From an uncultured Oscillospiraceae bacterium (lineage in GTDB: Bacteria; Bacillota; Clostridia; Oscillospirales; Ruminococcaceae), in contig CAJTZM010000013.1 in assembly GCA_910583935.1 (NCBI GenBank), positions 1 through 58,880 on the forward strand: DNA of 58,880 nt, read 5' to 3'. Position 1 is the stretch's first letter. Each line of letters starts with the position of its first letter. Shown here piece after piece: positions 26,191 through 35,336 of this stretch. A program made the translations under genes and the position numbers. Below the pieces are notes generated by a model. The model saw nothing but the letters and a program-made list of their open reading frames with translations. It made no database searches and was not told the DNA's origin.

Positions 26191-26219
26191 ACTATAGCAC
26201 AGATTATCCGAACAGGCAA
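26191..26219 (-). promoter_or_regulatory. Promoter for the BTAD regulator
   Basis: On the minus strand TTGCCT (plus 26214-26219) and TATAGT (plus 26191-26196) are 17 bp apart. The 26005-26372 divergent gap carries this promoter and the operon promoter, with a GC palindrome at about 26158-26172 between the regulator start and this promoter. Confidence 0.5.
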
Positions 26220-26292
26220 ATATTTCAAAAAAATTGTCATAGGGTTATATAAGCCGGCGCCGCCGGACCCGTAAAAAGAGATAAGAGGGGAC

Positions 26293-26321
26293 TTTCTTTT
26301 TCCTATAAAATCGTTTATAAT
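26293..26321 (+). promoter_or_regulatory. Possible promoter for the sortase/pilus operon
   Basis: TATAAT is clear at 26316-26321. The -35 position (26293-26298, TTTCTT) is weak, as expected if an activator such as the divergent BTAD protein is needed. Confidence 0.35.
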
Positions 26322-26372
26322 GGTTCTGTCTAAATTTTTATTCTTTGGGAGAAATTTTTTGGAGGCCTTTTT

Positions 26373-27086
26373 GTGATACAAATCAACCAGCCTGCACAAA
26401 AGGAACCGTTTTTGACCCGAAGCCGGATAATTTCGCTGATCCTTGGGGCGGCGGGAATTTTTTTGCTTGCCTGCGGTCTTTGGATGATGCGGGGCCCTGG
26501 GGAGCCTCCGGCGGAGGTGGGGGTGGATCTGTCCTCCCTGTCGCTGGACGGATGGGACCCTTCCTTGGTTCACCAGGCCTATCCGGCGGGAAAGCTGGTG
26601 GTGACCACCGACCGGGAGGATTACCAGAGCGGGGACCTTCGGCTGCTGATTCCCATCCTGGCGCAGGATGTTTTGGTCCAGGACGACGTAGACGCCGTCT
26701 CTTTGCAGTCCGGACCCGGGCTGTACGAATATTCCCAGCTGCCGGCAGCAGACGTCAACGCCAATGTGAGTATCGCCGGGCATCGGGACGTAGAGGCGGC
26801 GGAGTTTTATTATATCGACCGGCTGTCCGACGGAGACCTGATGTACCTTTTATATGAGGAAACGGTTTACGTCTATCTGTATGAATCCACTGAAATCATT
26901 CGGCTGGACAACTGGAATCCCATTGCCTGCAAGGAATATCCTTGCCTTACCCTAACTTCCTGTGACCCCATCGGCACCTTTGTCAATCGCATTGTGGTGA
27001 CCGGCCGGCTGGTGGACGTTTGGGAGCTAAACGACCAGGTGGTATTTGCCGCCCGGGCGGACGCTGAAATTTTTCAAAACCGTTAG
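26373..27086 (+). CDS. Sortase (class D/E-like)
   Basis: A 237-residue membrane-anchored transpeptidase. One membrane segment spans about 19-40 (ISLILGAAGIFLLACGLWMM), then an extracellular sortase domain with His137 in SIAGHRD, Cys197 in TLTSCDP and Arg206 in FVNRIVVTG, the complete catalytic triad. Such enzymes attach proteins to the cell wall or to each other at an LPxTG-like signal. The start is GTG with GGAGG at 26361-26365. It heads an operon with a transglutaminase-like lipoprotein and type IV pilus-like genes. No LPxTG substrate is seen in the window. Confidence 0.85.
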   Translation: MIQINQPAQKEPFLTRSRIISLILGAAGIFLLACGLWMMRGPGEPPAEVGVDLSSLSLDGWDPSLVHQAYPAGKLVVTTDREDYQSGDLRLLIPILAQDVLVQDDVDAVSLQSGPGLYEYSQLPAADVNANVSIAGHRDVEAAEFYYIDRLSDGDLMYLLYEETVYVYLYESTEIIRLDNWNPIACKEYPCLTLTSCDPIGTFVNRIVVTGRLVDVWELNDQVVFAARADAEIFQNR

Positions 27087-27116
27087 TGTTTATCTTGAAA
27101 ATGAGGTGAAGAAAAG

Positions 27117-28319
27117 GTGCCAAACCATTTATGGCGCCGTTTATCGGCGTATGCTTTGTGCGGTGTAATGCCGCTGGCCCTTTGCAGCTGTGCGGACGCG
27201 CCTGCCTCTCAGGCTGCAAATCAGCCATCCGGCCCGCCGCATCTGGAAAGCTCTTATAATTCGACAAGTCTGGACGACCTTTCCAATTCGTCGTTTCAGG
27301 AAGCTTCTGCCAATGAATCGTCCTTGGGGAGTTCTGGAGGTTCGCCGCAGGTGGAAAGCGCCTCCGATTCGTCAATTCCAGAAGTTTCCTCCAGTTTGTC
27401 GCACGTGAACGATATTTCTTCCTCCGAGGAGCTGTCCGCGCCGCCGGCAGCCTCCTTCCAGGCACCGCCGGCCCAGGAGCAAACGTCCCGGCCCGCCGAA
27501 TCCGCCGGGACCTATACGGTGCTTACGCCGGTAGCCAGCGGGACCGAGGTCTATTCCGGCGGCGGCGCGCAGATTGACGTCTCCAATGCCGGGGAAGGCT
27601 ACATCATGGTAAAATACGACGGCAATGTGGCCAAAATTCGGGTGCAGGTCACCCGGGATGGCGGGAGCACCTACACCTATGGGCTCAGCGCCAGCGGCGT
27701 TTACAACGTTTTCCCCCTGGCCCAGGGCAGCGGCGGATACACCATTAACGTATTTGAGAATGTATACGACAACCAGTACGCCCTGGTTTTGGGCCAGTAC
27801 ATCAGCGCCAATCTGCGCAGCAGCGTCCTGCCCTTTTTGTATCCTAACCAGTATGTGAATTTTTACGATGGGTGCCAGACGGTCTCCAAGGGAGCGCGGC
27901 TGGCCAGTACCGCTGCCAACGATCTGGAGATTGTAGAAAACGTCTATAATTACGTCATCCACAACATTTCCTATGATTTTGACAAGGCCGCCTCCGTTTC
28001 CTTCGGCTATCTGCCCAATGTGGACACCATTTTAAACAGCGGTACTGGTATTTGCTTTGACTACGCGGCGGTGATGGCTACGATGCTCAGAACCCAGAAC
28101 ATTCCCACCAAGCTGGTGGTGGGCTATGCCGGACAGATCTACCACGCCTGGATTAGCACCTACATCACCGACGTCGGCTGGGTTAACGGCATCATCTATT
28201 TCGACGGGCAGTCCTGGGTGCGGATGGACCCGACCTTTGCTTCCAGCGGCAATGAAAGCGGCGACATTATGAATTATATCGGCAACGGCAGCAATTACAA
28301 CGCCATGTTTGTCTATTAG
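27117..28319 (+). CDS. Transglutaminase-like domain lipoprotein
   Basis: A 400-residue exported protein. A signal peptide (about 1-24) ends in LALCSC, an imperfect lipobox with Cys25 as likely lipidation site. Residues 30-140 are a Ser/Pro-rich low-complexity linker. A small beta domain follows, then a transglutaminase/protease-like core with Cys (GTGICFDYA), His (YHAWIS) and Asp (RMDPTF), a complete catalytic triad at about 312-370. Such domains crosslink or cleave peptides outside the cell. It starts with GTG after GAGGTG. Being next to a sortase and pilus genes, it may process or crosslink the surface fibre (inference). Confidence 0.8.
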   Translation: MPNHLWRRLSAYALCGVMPLALCSCADAPASQAANQPSGPPHLESSYNSTSLDDLSNSSFQEASANESSLGSSGGSPQVESASDSSIPEVSSSLSHVNDISSSEELSAPPAASFQAPPAQEQTSRPAESAGTYTVLTPVASGTEVYSGGGAQIDVSNAGEGYIMVKYDGNVAKIRVQVTRDGGSTYTYGLSASGVYNVFPLAQGSGGYTINVFENVYDNQYALVLGQYISANLRSSVLPFLYPNQYVNFYDGCQTVSKGARLASTAANDLEIVENVYNYVIHNISYDFDKAASVSFGYLPNVDTILNSGTGICFDYAAVMATMLRTQNIPTKLVVGYAGQIYHAWISTYITDVGWVNGIIYFDGQSWVRMDPTFASSGNESGDIMNYIGNGSNYNAMFVY

Positions 28320-28347
28320 ACACCAAATTTGTGTGAGGAGTGAAAAA

Positions 28348-29406
28348 ATGGCCGCGAAAGATTCTACCAAGGGCATCCTTTCCGCCAGTGAGCTTTCGGC
28401 TTTCTGTGCGCAGCTGGCTTTGATCATCAAGGCGGGCATCCCGGCGCAGGAGGGCGTCTCGATTCTGCTGGAGGACGCCGGAAGCACCGGAACCCGGGAG
28501 CTGCTTTCTTCTATTCTGGAAAAACTGGAGGAGGGCGCGCCTTTACAGGAAAGCCTGGCCAGTACCGGCCGGTTCCCCAAGTATCTATTGGACATGGCCG
28601 CCATCGGCGAGCAGTCCGGCCGGCTGGATGAGGTGCTGGACTCTCTGGCCGCCTATTACGAGCGCAGCCAAGCTATCAGCCGCAGTATCAAAAGTGCGGT
28701 GACCTATCCGGCGGTCATGATCTGCGTGATGGCGGTGATCATCGGCATTTTAATCGGCAGTGTTCTGCCGATCTTCAATCAGGTGTTCCAGCAGCTGGGC
28801 AGCGAAATGTCCTCCTTTGCCCAGGGCATCATGAACCTAGGCTCGGGGCTGGGCCGCTATTCGGCGGTGATTGTGGGCGTGATTTTGGTATTGATCGCCG
28901 CCTGGGCCGTTCTGCGGCGGACTGCGGGAGGGCGTGCCTTTCTGTCCCGCCTGGCGGGGAGCTTTTTTGCCACCCGCCGCATTGCAGCTAAGGTAGCGGC
29001 GGGGCGCTTTGCCTCCGCCATGTCGATGATGCTCTCCAGCGGGCTGGACGTGGACCAGTCGCTGGACATGGCTGAAGGGCTGGTAGAAGACGGAAAAACC
29101 AGGGAAAAGGTCCGGCAGATGCGCGAACAGATGGGGCAGGGCGTCTCTTTCGCCGACGCGCTGGCCCAGGTCCAGCTGTTTTCCGGCATTTACGCCCGGA
29201 TGATCACCGTCGGCTTTAAAACCGGGTCGGCGGACGCGGTGATGAGGAAGATTGCCGAACAGTATGAAGAGGAAATCGACGAAACCATCGGCAAGCTGCT
29301 GGGGATCCTGGAGCCGACACTGGTGGCGGTTTTGTCCATTATCGTGGGCATGATCCTGCTTTCGGTCATGCTGCCTTTGATGGGAATTATGAGCAGCATC
29401 GGCTGA
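28348..29406 (+). CDS. Type II secretion/type IV pilus inner-membrane protein (GspF/PilC)
   Basis: A 352-residue platform protein with two T2SS-F domains (about 10-130 and 210-330) and three membrane segments (about 122-142, 168-188 and 320-345, including GMILLSVMLPLMG). The domain signature GIPAQEGVSILLED is near the N-terminus. It anchors the motor ATPase and pilins in the membrane. ATG 28348 follows GAGGAG and is chosen over an in-frame start at 28309. The matching ATPase here is PilT-like, not PilB. Confidence 0.85.
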   Translation: MAAKDSTKGILSASELSAFCAQLALIIKAGIPAQEGVSILLEDAGSTGTRELLSSILEKLEEGAPLQESLASTGRFPKYLLDMAAIGEQSGRLDEVLDSLAAYYERSQAISRSIKSAVTYPAVMICVMAVIIGILIGSVLPIFNQVFQQLGSEMSSFAQGIMNLGSGLGRYSAVIVGVILVLIAAWAVLRRTAGGRAFLSRLAGSFFATRRIAAKVAAGRFASAMSMMLSSGLDVDQSLDMAEGLVEDGKTREKVRQMREQMGQGVSFADALAQVQLFSGIYARMITVGFKTGSADAVMRKIAEQYEEEIDETIGKLLGILEPTLVAVLSIIVGMILLSVMLPLMGIMSSIG

Positions 29407-29436
29407 TGCAGGAAGGCGGGAAGGAGCGTTTTTTAG

Positions 29437-29781
29437 ATGGATCAGCATTTTAAGCGAAAAAAGGACCGCTCGCTGCTCAAGGACCTGTCTTTGCCCATCG
29501 TCTCGTTTTTGCTGTTTATCGTTTTGTTTAACTTTGGGATACAAAGCGTTTCTCAAACGGCTGAAGATCAGCAGCTGCGCTTTGCCGAGCAGGCGGTGCG
29601 CCGGGCGGCGGTTCAGTGCTATACCATCGAGGGCCGGTATCCGGCCAATGTGGAATACTTAAAGGAAAATTACGGCCTGGCAGTGGACGGCGACCGATAC
29701 GTCATCCACTACCAGCGCTTAGGAGGAAACCTGCTGCCTGAAATCGCCGTTTTTCCGGTGGAAAAAGGGCAGCGGGAATAG
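29437..29781 (+). CDS. Small pilin-like membrane protein
   Basis: A 114-residue protein with one membrane segment (about 17-36, LSLPIVSFLLFIVLFNFGIQ) followed by an extracellular domain with EGRYPANVEYLKENYGL, the pattern of major pseudopilins after the first helix. It lacks a classic prepilin peptidase site (GFTLIE), so it may be inserted without processing. RBS AAGGAG is upstream. It is the first of four small pilin-like genes in the operon. Confidence 0.65.
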   Translation: MDQHFKRKKDRSLLKDLSLPIVSFLLFIVLFNFGIQSVSQTAEDQQLRFAEQAVRRAAVQCYTIEGRYPANVEYLKENYGLAVDGDRYVIHYQRLGGNLLPEIAVFPVEKGQRE

Positions 29782-29805
29782 ACGATAGGGAAAGGGGATG
29801 ACGGT

Positions 29806-30291
29806 ATGAACCGGTTTGGAGCACAGAAGGGCCATGTGGTGGATTTTTTGTTTACGCTGGCGCTTTTCTGCGTGTTCGCCGCATCGGCGCTCACTGTTGT
29901 CGTTACCGGCGCCAACGTGTACCGGCAGACGGTCAAGCGCATGGATCAAAACTACGACGGCCGCACCTCCCTGACCTATATGGTACAGAAGGTTCGCCAA
30001 AACGACGGGGCGGACGCGGTGCGCACCGGCCAGGTGGGGGACAGTCCCGCTTTGGTATTGGTCCAGACGCTGGGCGAAAAAAACTACGAAACCTGGATCT
30101 TTGTCTACGAGGGATATCTGCGGGAGGTTTTCGTGGCCCAGGGGGTTTCGGTAAAGCCCACCGACGGCCAGCCCATTAAGGAGCAGCAGGCTTTTTCGGT
30201 CCAGAAGGACGGTGCACTGCTGACCCTGACCGCTGTGGGAGTCGATGGAGAGAGCCGCCAGGCGACGGTTTTTCTTCGATGCGAGCAATAG
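29806..30291 (+). CDS. Pilin-like protein (DUF4860-like)
   Basis: A 161-residue protein with an N-terminal membrane segment (about 11-34, VVDFLFTLALFCVFAASALTVV) and an extracellular domain reminiscent of Gram-positive DUF4860 proteins that occur beside pilT/pilC genes. GHVVDFLFTLAL resembles a prepilin cleavage region but lacks the Glu at +5. The function is probably a minor pilin. Confidence 0.62.
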   Translation: MNRFGAQKGHVVDFLFTLALFCVFAASALTVVVTGANVYRQTVKRMDQNYDGRTSLTYMVQKVRQNDGADAVRTGQVGDSPALVLVQTLGEKNYETWIFVYEGYLREVFVAQGVSVKPTDGQPIKEQQAFSVQKDGALLTLTAVGVDGESRQATVFLRCEQ

Positions 30292-30310
30292 GAGAAAGGA
30301 GGCGCAAGTC

Positions 30311-30748
30311 ATGGCTGTTCAAAGAAGTTCCCGTTCCGGTCTGTTTTTGCTGGAGCTGATGATCGTCATTTTGTTTTTTGCGGTGACCAGCGCCATTTGT
30401 ATGAATTTGTTTGTCCAGGCCCATCTGACCAGTACCGCCGGCAGCGAGCTGACCGCTGCGGTGCGGGAGGTTCAGTCAGCGGCAGAGCTTTTTAAGGCCG
30501 CCGACGGGGACCTAAAAAAGCTGGCGGAGAGTCTGGGGGTTCAGCCCATTGACGGACCAGTGCTGAATTTGTATTACGATAAGGACTGGGTCCTCACCAA
30601 GCATATGGAGGACGCAGTTTACACGGTGAGCGTTGTTTTGGACGAAATCATGACGCCCGATTGGCAAGGATGCCAAAAGGCGCAGGTCATTGCCCGAGCA
30701 GAGGAAGCGGAAATTTTCCGGGTTCCGGTGAAAAAATATGTGGGATAA
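30311..30748 (+). CDS. Type IV pilin-like protein with N-methylation-type helix
   Basis: A 145-residue protein. SGLFLLELMIVILFFAV fits a type III (prepilin) signal: Gly before the hydrophobic helix and Glu at about +5 (LFLLE). The C-terminal part is a small soluble domain. ATG 30311 is chosen because GAAAGGAGG lies just before it; the upstream open frame has no such site. It would be processed by a prepilin peptidase encoded elsewhere. Confidence 0.7.
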   Translation: MAVQRSSRSGLFLLELMIVILFFAVTSAICMNLFVQAHLTSTAGSELTAAVREVQSAAELFKAADGDLKKLAESLGVQPIDGPVLNLYYDKDWVLTKHMEDAVYTVSVVLDEIMTPDWQGCQKAQVIARAEEAEIFRVPVKKYVG

Positions 30749-30779
30749 ATCCCGGTTTACAAAGAAGGGTGTGACGGCC

Positions 30780-31322
30780 GTGAAAAAGAAAAAACGCAGC
30801 TTTGGCATCAGCATCGGGTCCTCGTCGATTCTGGTGGTATTTGTGGTGCTGTGCCTGACCACCTTCGCCACCTTAAGCTTGGTGTCCGCCAATGCCGATT
30901 ACCGGCTCAGCCGTAAGACCGCCGACGCAGCAGCCGCCTACTACGCGCTGGACGCGGCGGGTGAGGAGTTGCTCTCGGACTTAGCGGCGGTCTTGGAAAA
31001 GGCGCGGCCGGAGTTGGAGGCGGACGAGGCGGCTTACCGGCAGCGGCTGGAAACGGCCTTGCAGAGCTTTGTCAGCCCGCAGCTATGGGAGGCGGGCGTG
31101 GCCCTTTCGGTTTCGCCCCAGGGCCGCTGGGTCCTTTCCTGCGGCGTTTGCCAGGACGACGGCTGGCGGCTGCGAATCGAGCTGGACATCACCGACCGAT
31201 ATTTGGGCCGCCAGGACGGCGCTGCATTAAAGCGGCTGCGCTGGCAGGCGCTGGCGCCTGGCGAGCAGACGGAGGACGAAGCGCCGCCGCTATTAGGGCC
31301 GGGAAATCTGCCCATCGGGTAA
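30780..31322 (+). CDS. Pilus-associated membrane protein
   Basis: A 180-residue protein with a basic N-terminus (KKKKRSFG) and one membrane segment (about 12-35, ISIGSSSILVVFVVLCLTTF), then an extracellular helical, acidic region. This ISIGSSS-type protein recurs in clostridial pilT/pilC loci, and I read it as a minor pilus component. GTG 30780 is preferred because AAGGGTG precedes it and ATG 30738 has no binding site. Confidence 0.6.
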   Translation: MKKKKRSFGISIGSSSILVVFVVLCLTTFATLSLVSANADYRLSRKTADAAAAYYALDAAGEELLSDLAAVLEKARPELEADEAAYRQRLETALQSFVSPQLWEAGVALSVSPQGRWVLSCGVCQDDGWRLRIELDITDRYLGRQDGAALKRLRWQALAPGEQTEDEAPPLLGPGNLPIG

Positions 31323-31336
31323 AAAAGGAGAATAGA

Positions 31337-32398
31337 ATGGAAATCAACCAAATGCTCAAGGAAGCGGTGGATAAAGATGCCTCGGATATTTTTTTGGTGT
31401 CCGGCCTTCCTTTGTCCTATAAAATCAGCAGCAGCATTCATCTGCAGTCACAAGAGAAGCTTACCCCCGACGATACCCGGGCGCTGATCCTGTCCATCTA
31501 CCAGCTGGCCGGTGAGCGGGATCCCAAACGGCTGCTGGAGCAGGGAGACGACGATTTTTCCTTTTCTCTGCCGGGGATATCCCGTTTTCGGGTCAGCACC
31601 TACAAGCAAAGAGGCTCTCTGGCGGCGGTGATCCGGGTGGTTAAGTTCGAGCTGCCCGACCCAGTGCAGATGGGCATCCCCCAGACGGTGATGGAGCTGG
31701 CCCATCTGAAAAAAGGGCTTGTGCTGGTCACCGGGACGGCGGGCAGCGGCAAATCCACTACGCTGGCCTGCATGATCGATTTGATCAACAGCACCCGCAA
31801 CTGCCATGTGATCACCCTGGAGGACCCCATTGAATATCTGCACCGGCACAAAAAAAGTGTGGTCAGCCAGCGGGAGATTTCAAATGATACCCAAAGCTAT
31901 GTCAGCGCCCTTCGGGCGGCGCTGCGGCAGGCGCCCAATGTCATTTTGCTGGGTGAAATGCGGGATTACGAGACTATCAGCACCGCTTTAACTGCGGCGG
32001 AAACCGGTCATTTGGTCTTTTCCACTCTGCATACGGTTGGTGCGGCCAACACCATCGACCGGGTGATTGATGCGTTCCCCTCCAACCAGCAGCCCCAGAT
32101 CCGGGTGCAACTTTCGATGGTGCTGCAGGCGGTGGTGTCCCAACAGCTGATCACGGCTAAAGACGGAACGGTAGCGCCGGCCTTTGAGATTATGAAGGTC
32201 AACGGCGCGATCCGCAACATGATCCGGGAATCGAAGGTCCACCAGATTGACACAGTCATCGCTTCCTCCTCCGGGGAGGGGATGATCAGCATGGACGCAA
32301 GCCTTTTGGCGCTGTACCGGCAGGGGAAAATCAGCGCGGAGGAAGCGATGACCTGCGCCGCGGCACCGGCCGTGCTGGCAAAAAAAATGGGGCTGTAA
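31337..32398 (+). CDS. pilT: PilT-type type IV pilus ATPase
   Basis: A 353-residue hexameric ATPase of the retraction (PilT) type: N-terminal PAS-like domain, Walker A GTAGSGKSTT (about 133), Walker B VILLGEMRDYET (about 203), and the His box GHLVFSTLHT. GEMRD is typical of PilT, and the length fits PilT (about 350) rather than PilB (550+). ATG 31337 has AAGGAG before it; the open frame upstream is not translated. It closes the operon, and no PilB extension ATPase or prepilin peptidase is present here. Confidence 0.85.
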   Translation: MEINQMLKEAVDKDASDIFLVSGLPLSYKISSSIHLQSQEKLTPDDTRALILSIYQLAGERDPKRLLEQGDDDFSFSLPGISRFRVSTYKQRGSLAAVIRVVKFELPDPVQMGIPQTVMELAHLKKGLVLVTGTAGSGKSTTLACMIDLINSTRNCHVITLEDPIEYLHRHKKSVVSQREISNDTQSYVSALRAALRQAPNVILLGEMRDYETISTALTAAETGHLVFSTLHTVGAANTIDRVIDAFPSNQQPQIRVQLSMVLQAVVSQQLITAKDGTVAPAFEIMKVNGAIRNMIRESKVHQIDTVIASSSGEGMISMDASLLALYRQGKISAEEAMTCAAAPAVLAKKMGL

Positions 32399-32502
32399 AC
32401 GGGTTGCCAGTGGAAAATTCCCCGGCAGCCTGATTCTTTTCACGGCGTTTCGCCCATCCTTAACATATCTATCGGGAAATCGTAGCGTAAGGAGGAACAA
32501 AA

Positions 32503-33441
32503 TTGGAGCAGATCTATGATTTGATGATTCTCGGCGCGGGCCCTGCGGGACTGGCGGCGGGTTTATACGGCGCCAGGGCCGGGTTGTCCACCCTGATTCT
32601 GGAAAAGGGGACGGACGGCGGGCAGGCCGTCCTGACCGATCGGGTAGAGAACTATCCCGGCGCGATGCTGGAGGACGAAACCGGCTACAGCCTTACGGAG
32701 CGGATGCTCGCCCAAGCCGAAGCCTTTGGGGCGGTGCGGAAAAATGCGGAAATCCAGTCGGTACAGCTGGACGGCGACATCAAGATTCTTGCAGGTTCCT
32801 CCGTTGAATACCAAGCCCGGACGGTGATTCTGGCCACCGGCGCTTCTCCCCGCAGGCTGGGCTGCCCCGGCGAAGAGGCATTTACCGGGCGGGGCGTGTC
32901 CTACTGCGCCACCTGCGACGGCGCGTTTTTCCGCGGCCGAGAGGTCTTTGTGGCCGGCGGCGGCGACTCCGCGGTGGAGGAGGCCCTATTTTTGACACGG
33001 TTTGCCCGAAAGGTAACCATCATCCACCGGCGGGACCAGCTGCGGGCGGTCAAAACATTGCAGGACCGTGCCTTTGCCCACGAGAAAATCGATTTCATCT
33101 GGGATTCCACCGTCGAGGCGCTGGAGGGACAAGAGGCTTTGCAGACCATCCGGCTGCGCAGCAAAAAAAACGGCGAAATCCGCTCAATCACCGCAGAGGA
33201 TGGTGGGATGCTGGGCTTATTTGTCTTTGTGGGCCTCACACCGAACACCCAGATTTTTGAAGGGAAGCTGGAGCTGGAAAAGGGCTATGTCAAAACCGAT
33301 GAGAATATGCGCACGTCGGTCCCCGGCGTATTCGCCGCAGGGGATCTTCGGGTCAAAAGCCTTCGGCAGATCATCACAGCGGCGGCAGATGGGGCCATTG
33401 CCGCCATGGAAGCGCAGCGGTATCTGGAAACGGCAGAATAG
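32503..33441 (+). CDS. trxB: Thioredoxin reductase-like flavoprotein
   Basis: A 312-residue NADPH/FAD thioredoxin reductase, the family's normal length. FAD motif GAGPAGLAAGLYGARAG (about 10-26), the redox-active pair Cys135/Cys138 in CATCDG, NADPH motif GGGDSAVEEA (about 151), and the C-terminal GVFAAGD. It reduces thioredoxin or a related disulfide protein in the cytosol. The start is TTG with AAGGAGGA just upstream. No thioredoxin gene is adjacent. A strong bidirectional terminator follows. Confidence 0.87.
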   Translation: MEQIYDLMILGAGPAGLAAGLYGARAGLSTLILEKGTDGGQAVLTDRVENYPGAMLEDETGYSLTERMLAQAEAFGAVRKNAEIQSVQLDGDIKILAGSSVEYQARTVILATGASPRRLGCPGEEAFTGRGVSYCATCDGAFFRGREVFVAGGGDSAVEEALFLTRFARKVTIIHRRDQLRAVKTLQDRAFAHEKIDFIWDSTVEALEGQEALQTIRLRSKKNGEIRSITAEDGGMLGLFVFVGLTPNTQIFEGKLELEKGYVKTDENMRTSVPGVFAAGDLRVKSLRQIITAAADGAIAAMEAQRYLETAE

Positions 33442-33480
33442 CAGGCTTTGCCGTTTTGCGTGCGTTTACAGTTTACAGAA

Positions 33481-33510
33481 AAAGGACTGCCGGCCGCAGT
33501 CCTTTTTTGT
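33481..33510. terminator. Bidirectional terminator between trxB and MATE gene
   Basis: AAAGGACTGC (33481-33490) and GCAGTCCTTT (33496-33505) form a 10-bp stem with a 5-nt loop, then a T-run on the plus strand and an A-run on the other side. It serves both convergent genes. Confidence 0.8.
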
Positions 33511-33534
33511 CGTTTATAGAGGGTTTCGGGACGT

Positions 33535-34911
33535 TTATGCCTTCGGATCGGATGTATCCAAAGGGGCCCAGGAAAACAACTGATTTTTTCGGCGCAGATA
33601 ATAGACGAGCCCCACTGCATCCGCCAAAAGCCAGCCGATGGGCACCGACCACCAAATCCCGACAACACCGATAACGGGGATGGCAGAAAGGGCGTAGGCC
33701 AGAGCCACCCGCGTTCCCAAAGAAAGGACCGTGAGTACCACCGACATGCCCGGCTTCCCCACCGCCCGGTACAGCCCGTACAACAAAAACAGGCAGCCGA
33801 TCCCACCGTAAAAAGCGCCTTCGATGTGCAGATACCGGACCCCTTCCTCCACCACCGCAAAAACCTTTGGATCTTTTCCGTCCACAAACAGGCCCATGAG
33901 CGGATGGGCAAAAAGCCAAACCCCGGCGGACACGGCAGCGCTGAAGGCGACCGCCGTCAGTGCTGCGCCCTTCAGCCCCGCCTGGATGCGATCCCTCTTT
34001 TTTGCGCCGTAGTTTTGCGCGATAAAGGTGGAAAACGCGTTCCCGAAATCCTGTACCGGCATATAGGCAAACGCGTCGATTTTTACCGCCGCCGCAAACG
34101 CCGCCATAACCACCGGCCCAAAGCTGTTGACCAGTCCCTGCACCAAAAGGATGCCCAAATTCATCACCGACTGCTGAACGCAGGTCAGCACCGAAAAGCC
34201 GGCAATCTCTCGAACGCGGGCCCGACTGACCCGGCAAAACCGGAAACCGGCGCGAATCTGGGGGTATTTAGCCAGAGCATACGCCATGATTCCAAGGGCG
34301 GAGACGTACTGGGCGATGACCGTTGCCAGCGCGGCGCCGCCGGCGCCCCACTGAAAGCCCAGTACAAACAGAAAGTCCAGCCCGATATTAAGTACTGCGG
34401 AAACCGCCAGAAAAACAAGCGGCGCCACCGAATTGCCAATGGCCCGCAGCAAGGACGCAAAATAATTGTACCCAAAGGAGGCGGCTATCCCGCAAAAAAT
34501 AACGGCCAGGTACTCCCGCATGATTCCCCAAACCTCCTGCGGGACCCGGAGGAAAACCTGCATTTGGTCCAGAAGAAAAAAGGCTAGCCCGTTTAGCAGG
34601 GCCGCCAGCGAAGCGATCAGCACAAAGGAGGCGGCGACGCTCTCCCGCAGGCCCTCTCCATCCTTCTGGCCGAACCGGATGGAAAAAACTACGCCGCTGC
34701 CCATACAAAGCCCCAGCAGAATCGAGGTCAAAAAGGTCATGAGGGTGAACGCCGATCCAACAGCAGCCAGGGCGTTCTGGCCCAAATATTTCCCCACGAT
34801 CATCGTATCCGCTATGTTATAGCACTGCTGCAGCAGGTTCCCCAAAATCATCGGAACGGCAAAAAGCAGCATGGTGCGCACGACCGGCCCTTGGGTCAAG
34901 TCCCTGTTCAC
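33535..34911 (-). CDS. MATE-family efflux transporter (first)
   Basis: A 458-residue integral membrane protein with about 12 membrane segments and the MATE arrangement (N-terminal LTQGPVVRTMLLFAVPM, IADTMIVGKYLG, GSGVVFSIRFGQ). MATE proteins export drugs, metabolites or dyes using H+ or Na+. ATG 34911 follows a GGGAGG-type site. It stands alone, so the substrate is unknown. It is only distantly related to the second MATE gene at 42114. Confidence 0.85.
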   Translation of the reverse strand: MNRDLTQGPVVRTMLLFAVPMILGNLLQQCYNIADTMIVGKYLGQNALAAVGSAFTLMTFLTSILLGLCMGSGVVFSIRFGQKDGEGLRESVAASFVLIASLAALLNGLAFFLLDQMQVFLRVPQEVWGIMREYLAVIFCGIAASFGYNYFASLLRAIGNSVAPLVFLAVSAVLNIGLDFLFVLGFQWGAGGAALATVIAQYVSALGIMAYALAKYPQIRAGFRFCRVSRARVREIAGFSVLTCVQQSVMNLGILLVQGLVNSFGPVVMAAFAAAVKIDAFAYMPVQDFGNAFSTFIAQNYGAKKRDRIQAGLKGAALTAVAFSAAVSAGVWLFAHPLMGLFVDGKDPKVFAVVEEGVRYLHIEGAFYGGIGCLFLLYGLYRAVGKPGMSVVLTVLSLGTRVALAYALSAIPVIGVVGIWWSVPIGWLLADAVGLVYYLRRKNQLFSWAPLDTSDPKA

Positions 34912-35089
34912 GTCAATGCCTCCCTATAGAAAAATGGCTTCTGCCGTTTACTGTTCCATCCGACAAAACGAAAAAAAGGACGGGGAAGACGGCGGTTTTG
35001 CCGTCCACTATTGTAGCATACCCCCTTTGATTTTTCAACAAAGCCCTGCCGTGTCCGCCTTTGCCTGACCACAGCATCACCCAGTGAAT

Positions 35090-35134
35090 AAAAAAACGCC
35101 AAAAACCCTTTTTCCGGGTATTCGGCGTTTTTTC
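35090..35134 (-). terminator. Terminator after tRNA-Arg
   Basis: AAAAAACGCC (35091-35100) pairs with GGCGTTTTTT (35124-35133), enclosing a small CCC/GGG stem. On the minus strand it ends in a T-run just after the tRNA. Confidence 0.65.
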
Positions 35135-35211
35135 TGGCGCGCTTGCCCGGATTCGAACCGGGGGCGTTCCGCTTAGGAGGCGGACCCTCTATCCTGCTGA
35201 GGTACAAGCGC
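35135..35211 (-). tRNA. tRNA-Arg (anticodon CCT)
   Basis: The minus strand has the acceptor stem GCGCTTG/CAAGCGC, anticodon stem TCCGC/GCGGA with loop CTCCTAA (anticodon CCT), and T-arm GGTTCGAATCC. The CCA end is encoded. Confidence 0.93.
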
Positions 35212-35336
35212 ACAAAGCAAATTTTCCCGCCTGGTGCGAAAAAAGGTGCTTTCGGCACGGGACAGCGGACGATAAAGCCGTTTTTATTTTACCCGTACAG
35301 CCGCCGGCTGTCAACCCCAGTCGGCCAAAAACGGCA

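Noticed and set aside
33473..34237. Additional minus-strand frames in the MATE gene
   Set aside because: These are GC-rich shadow frames; the MATE frame alone has membrane segments and family motifs.
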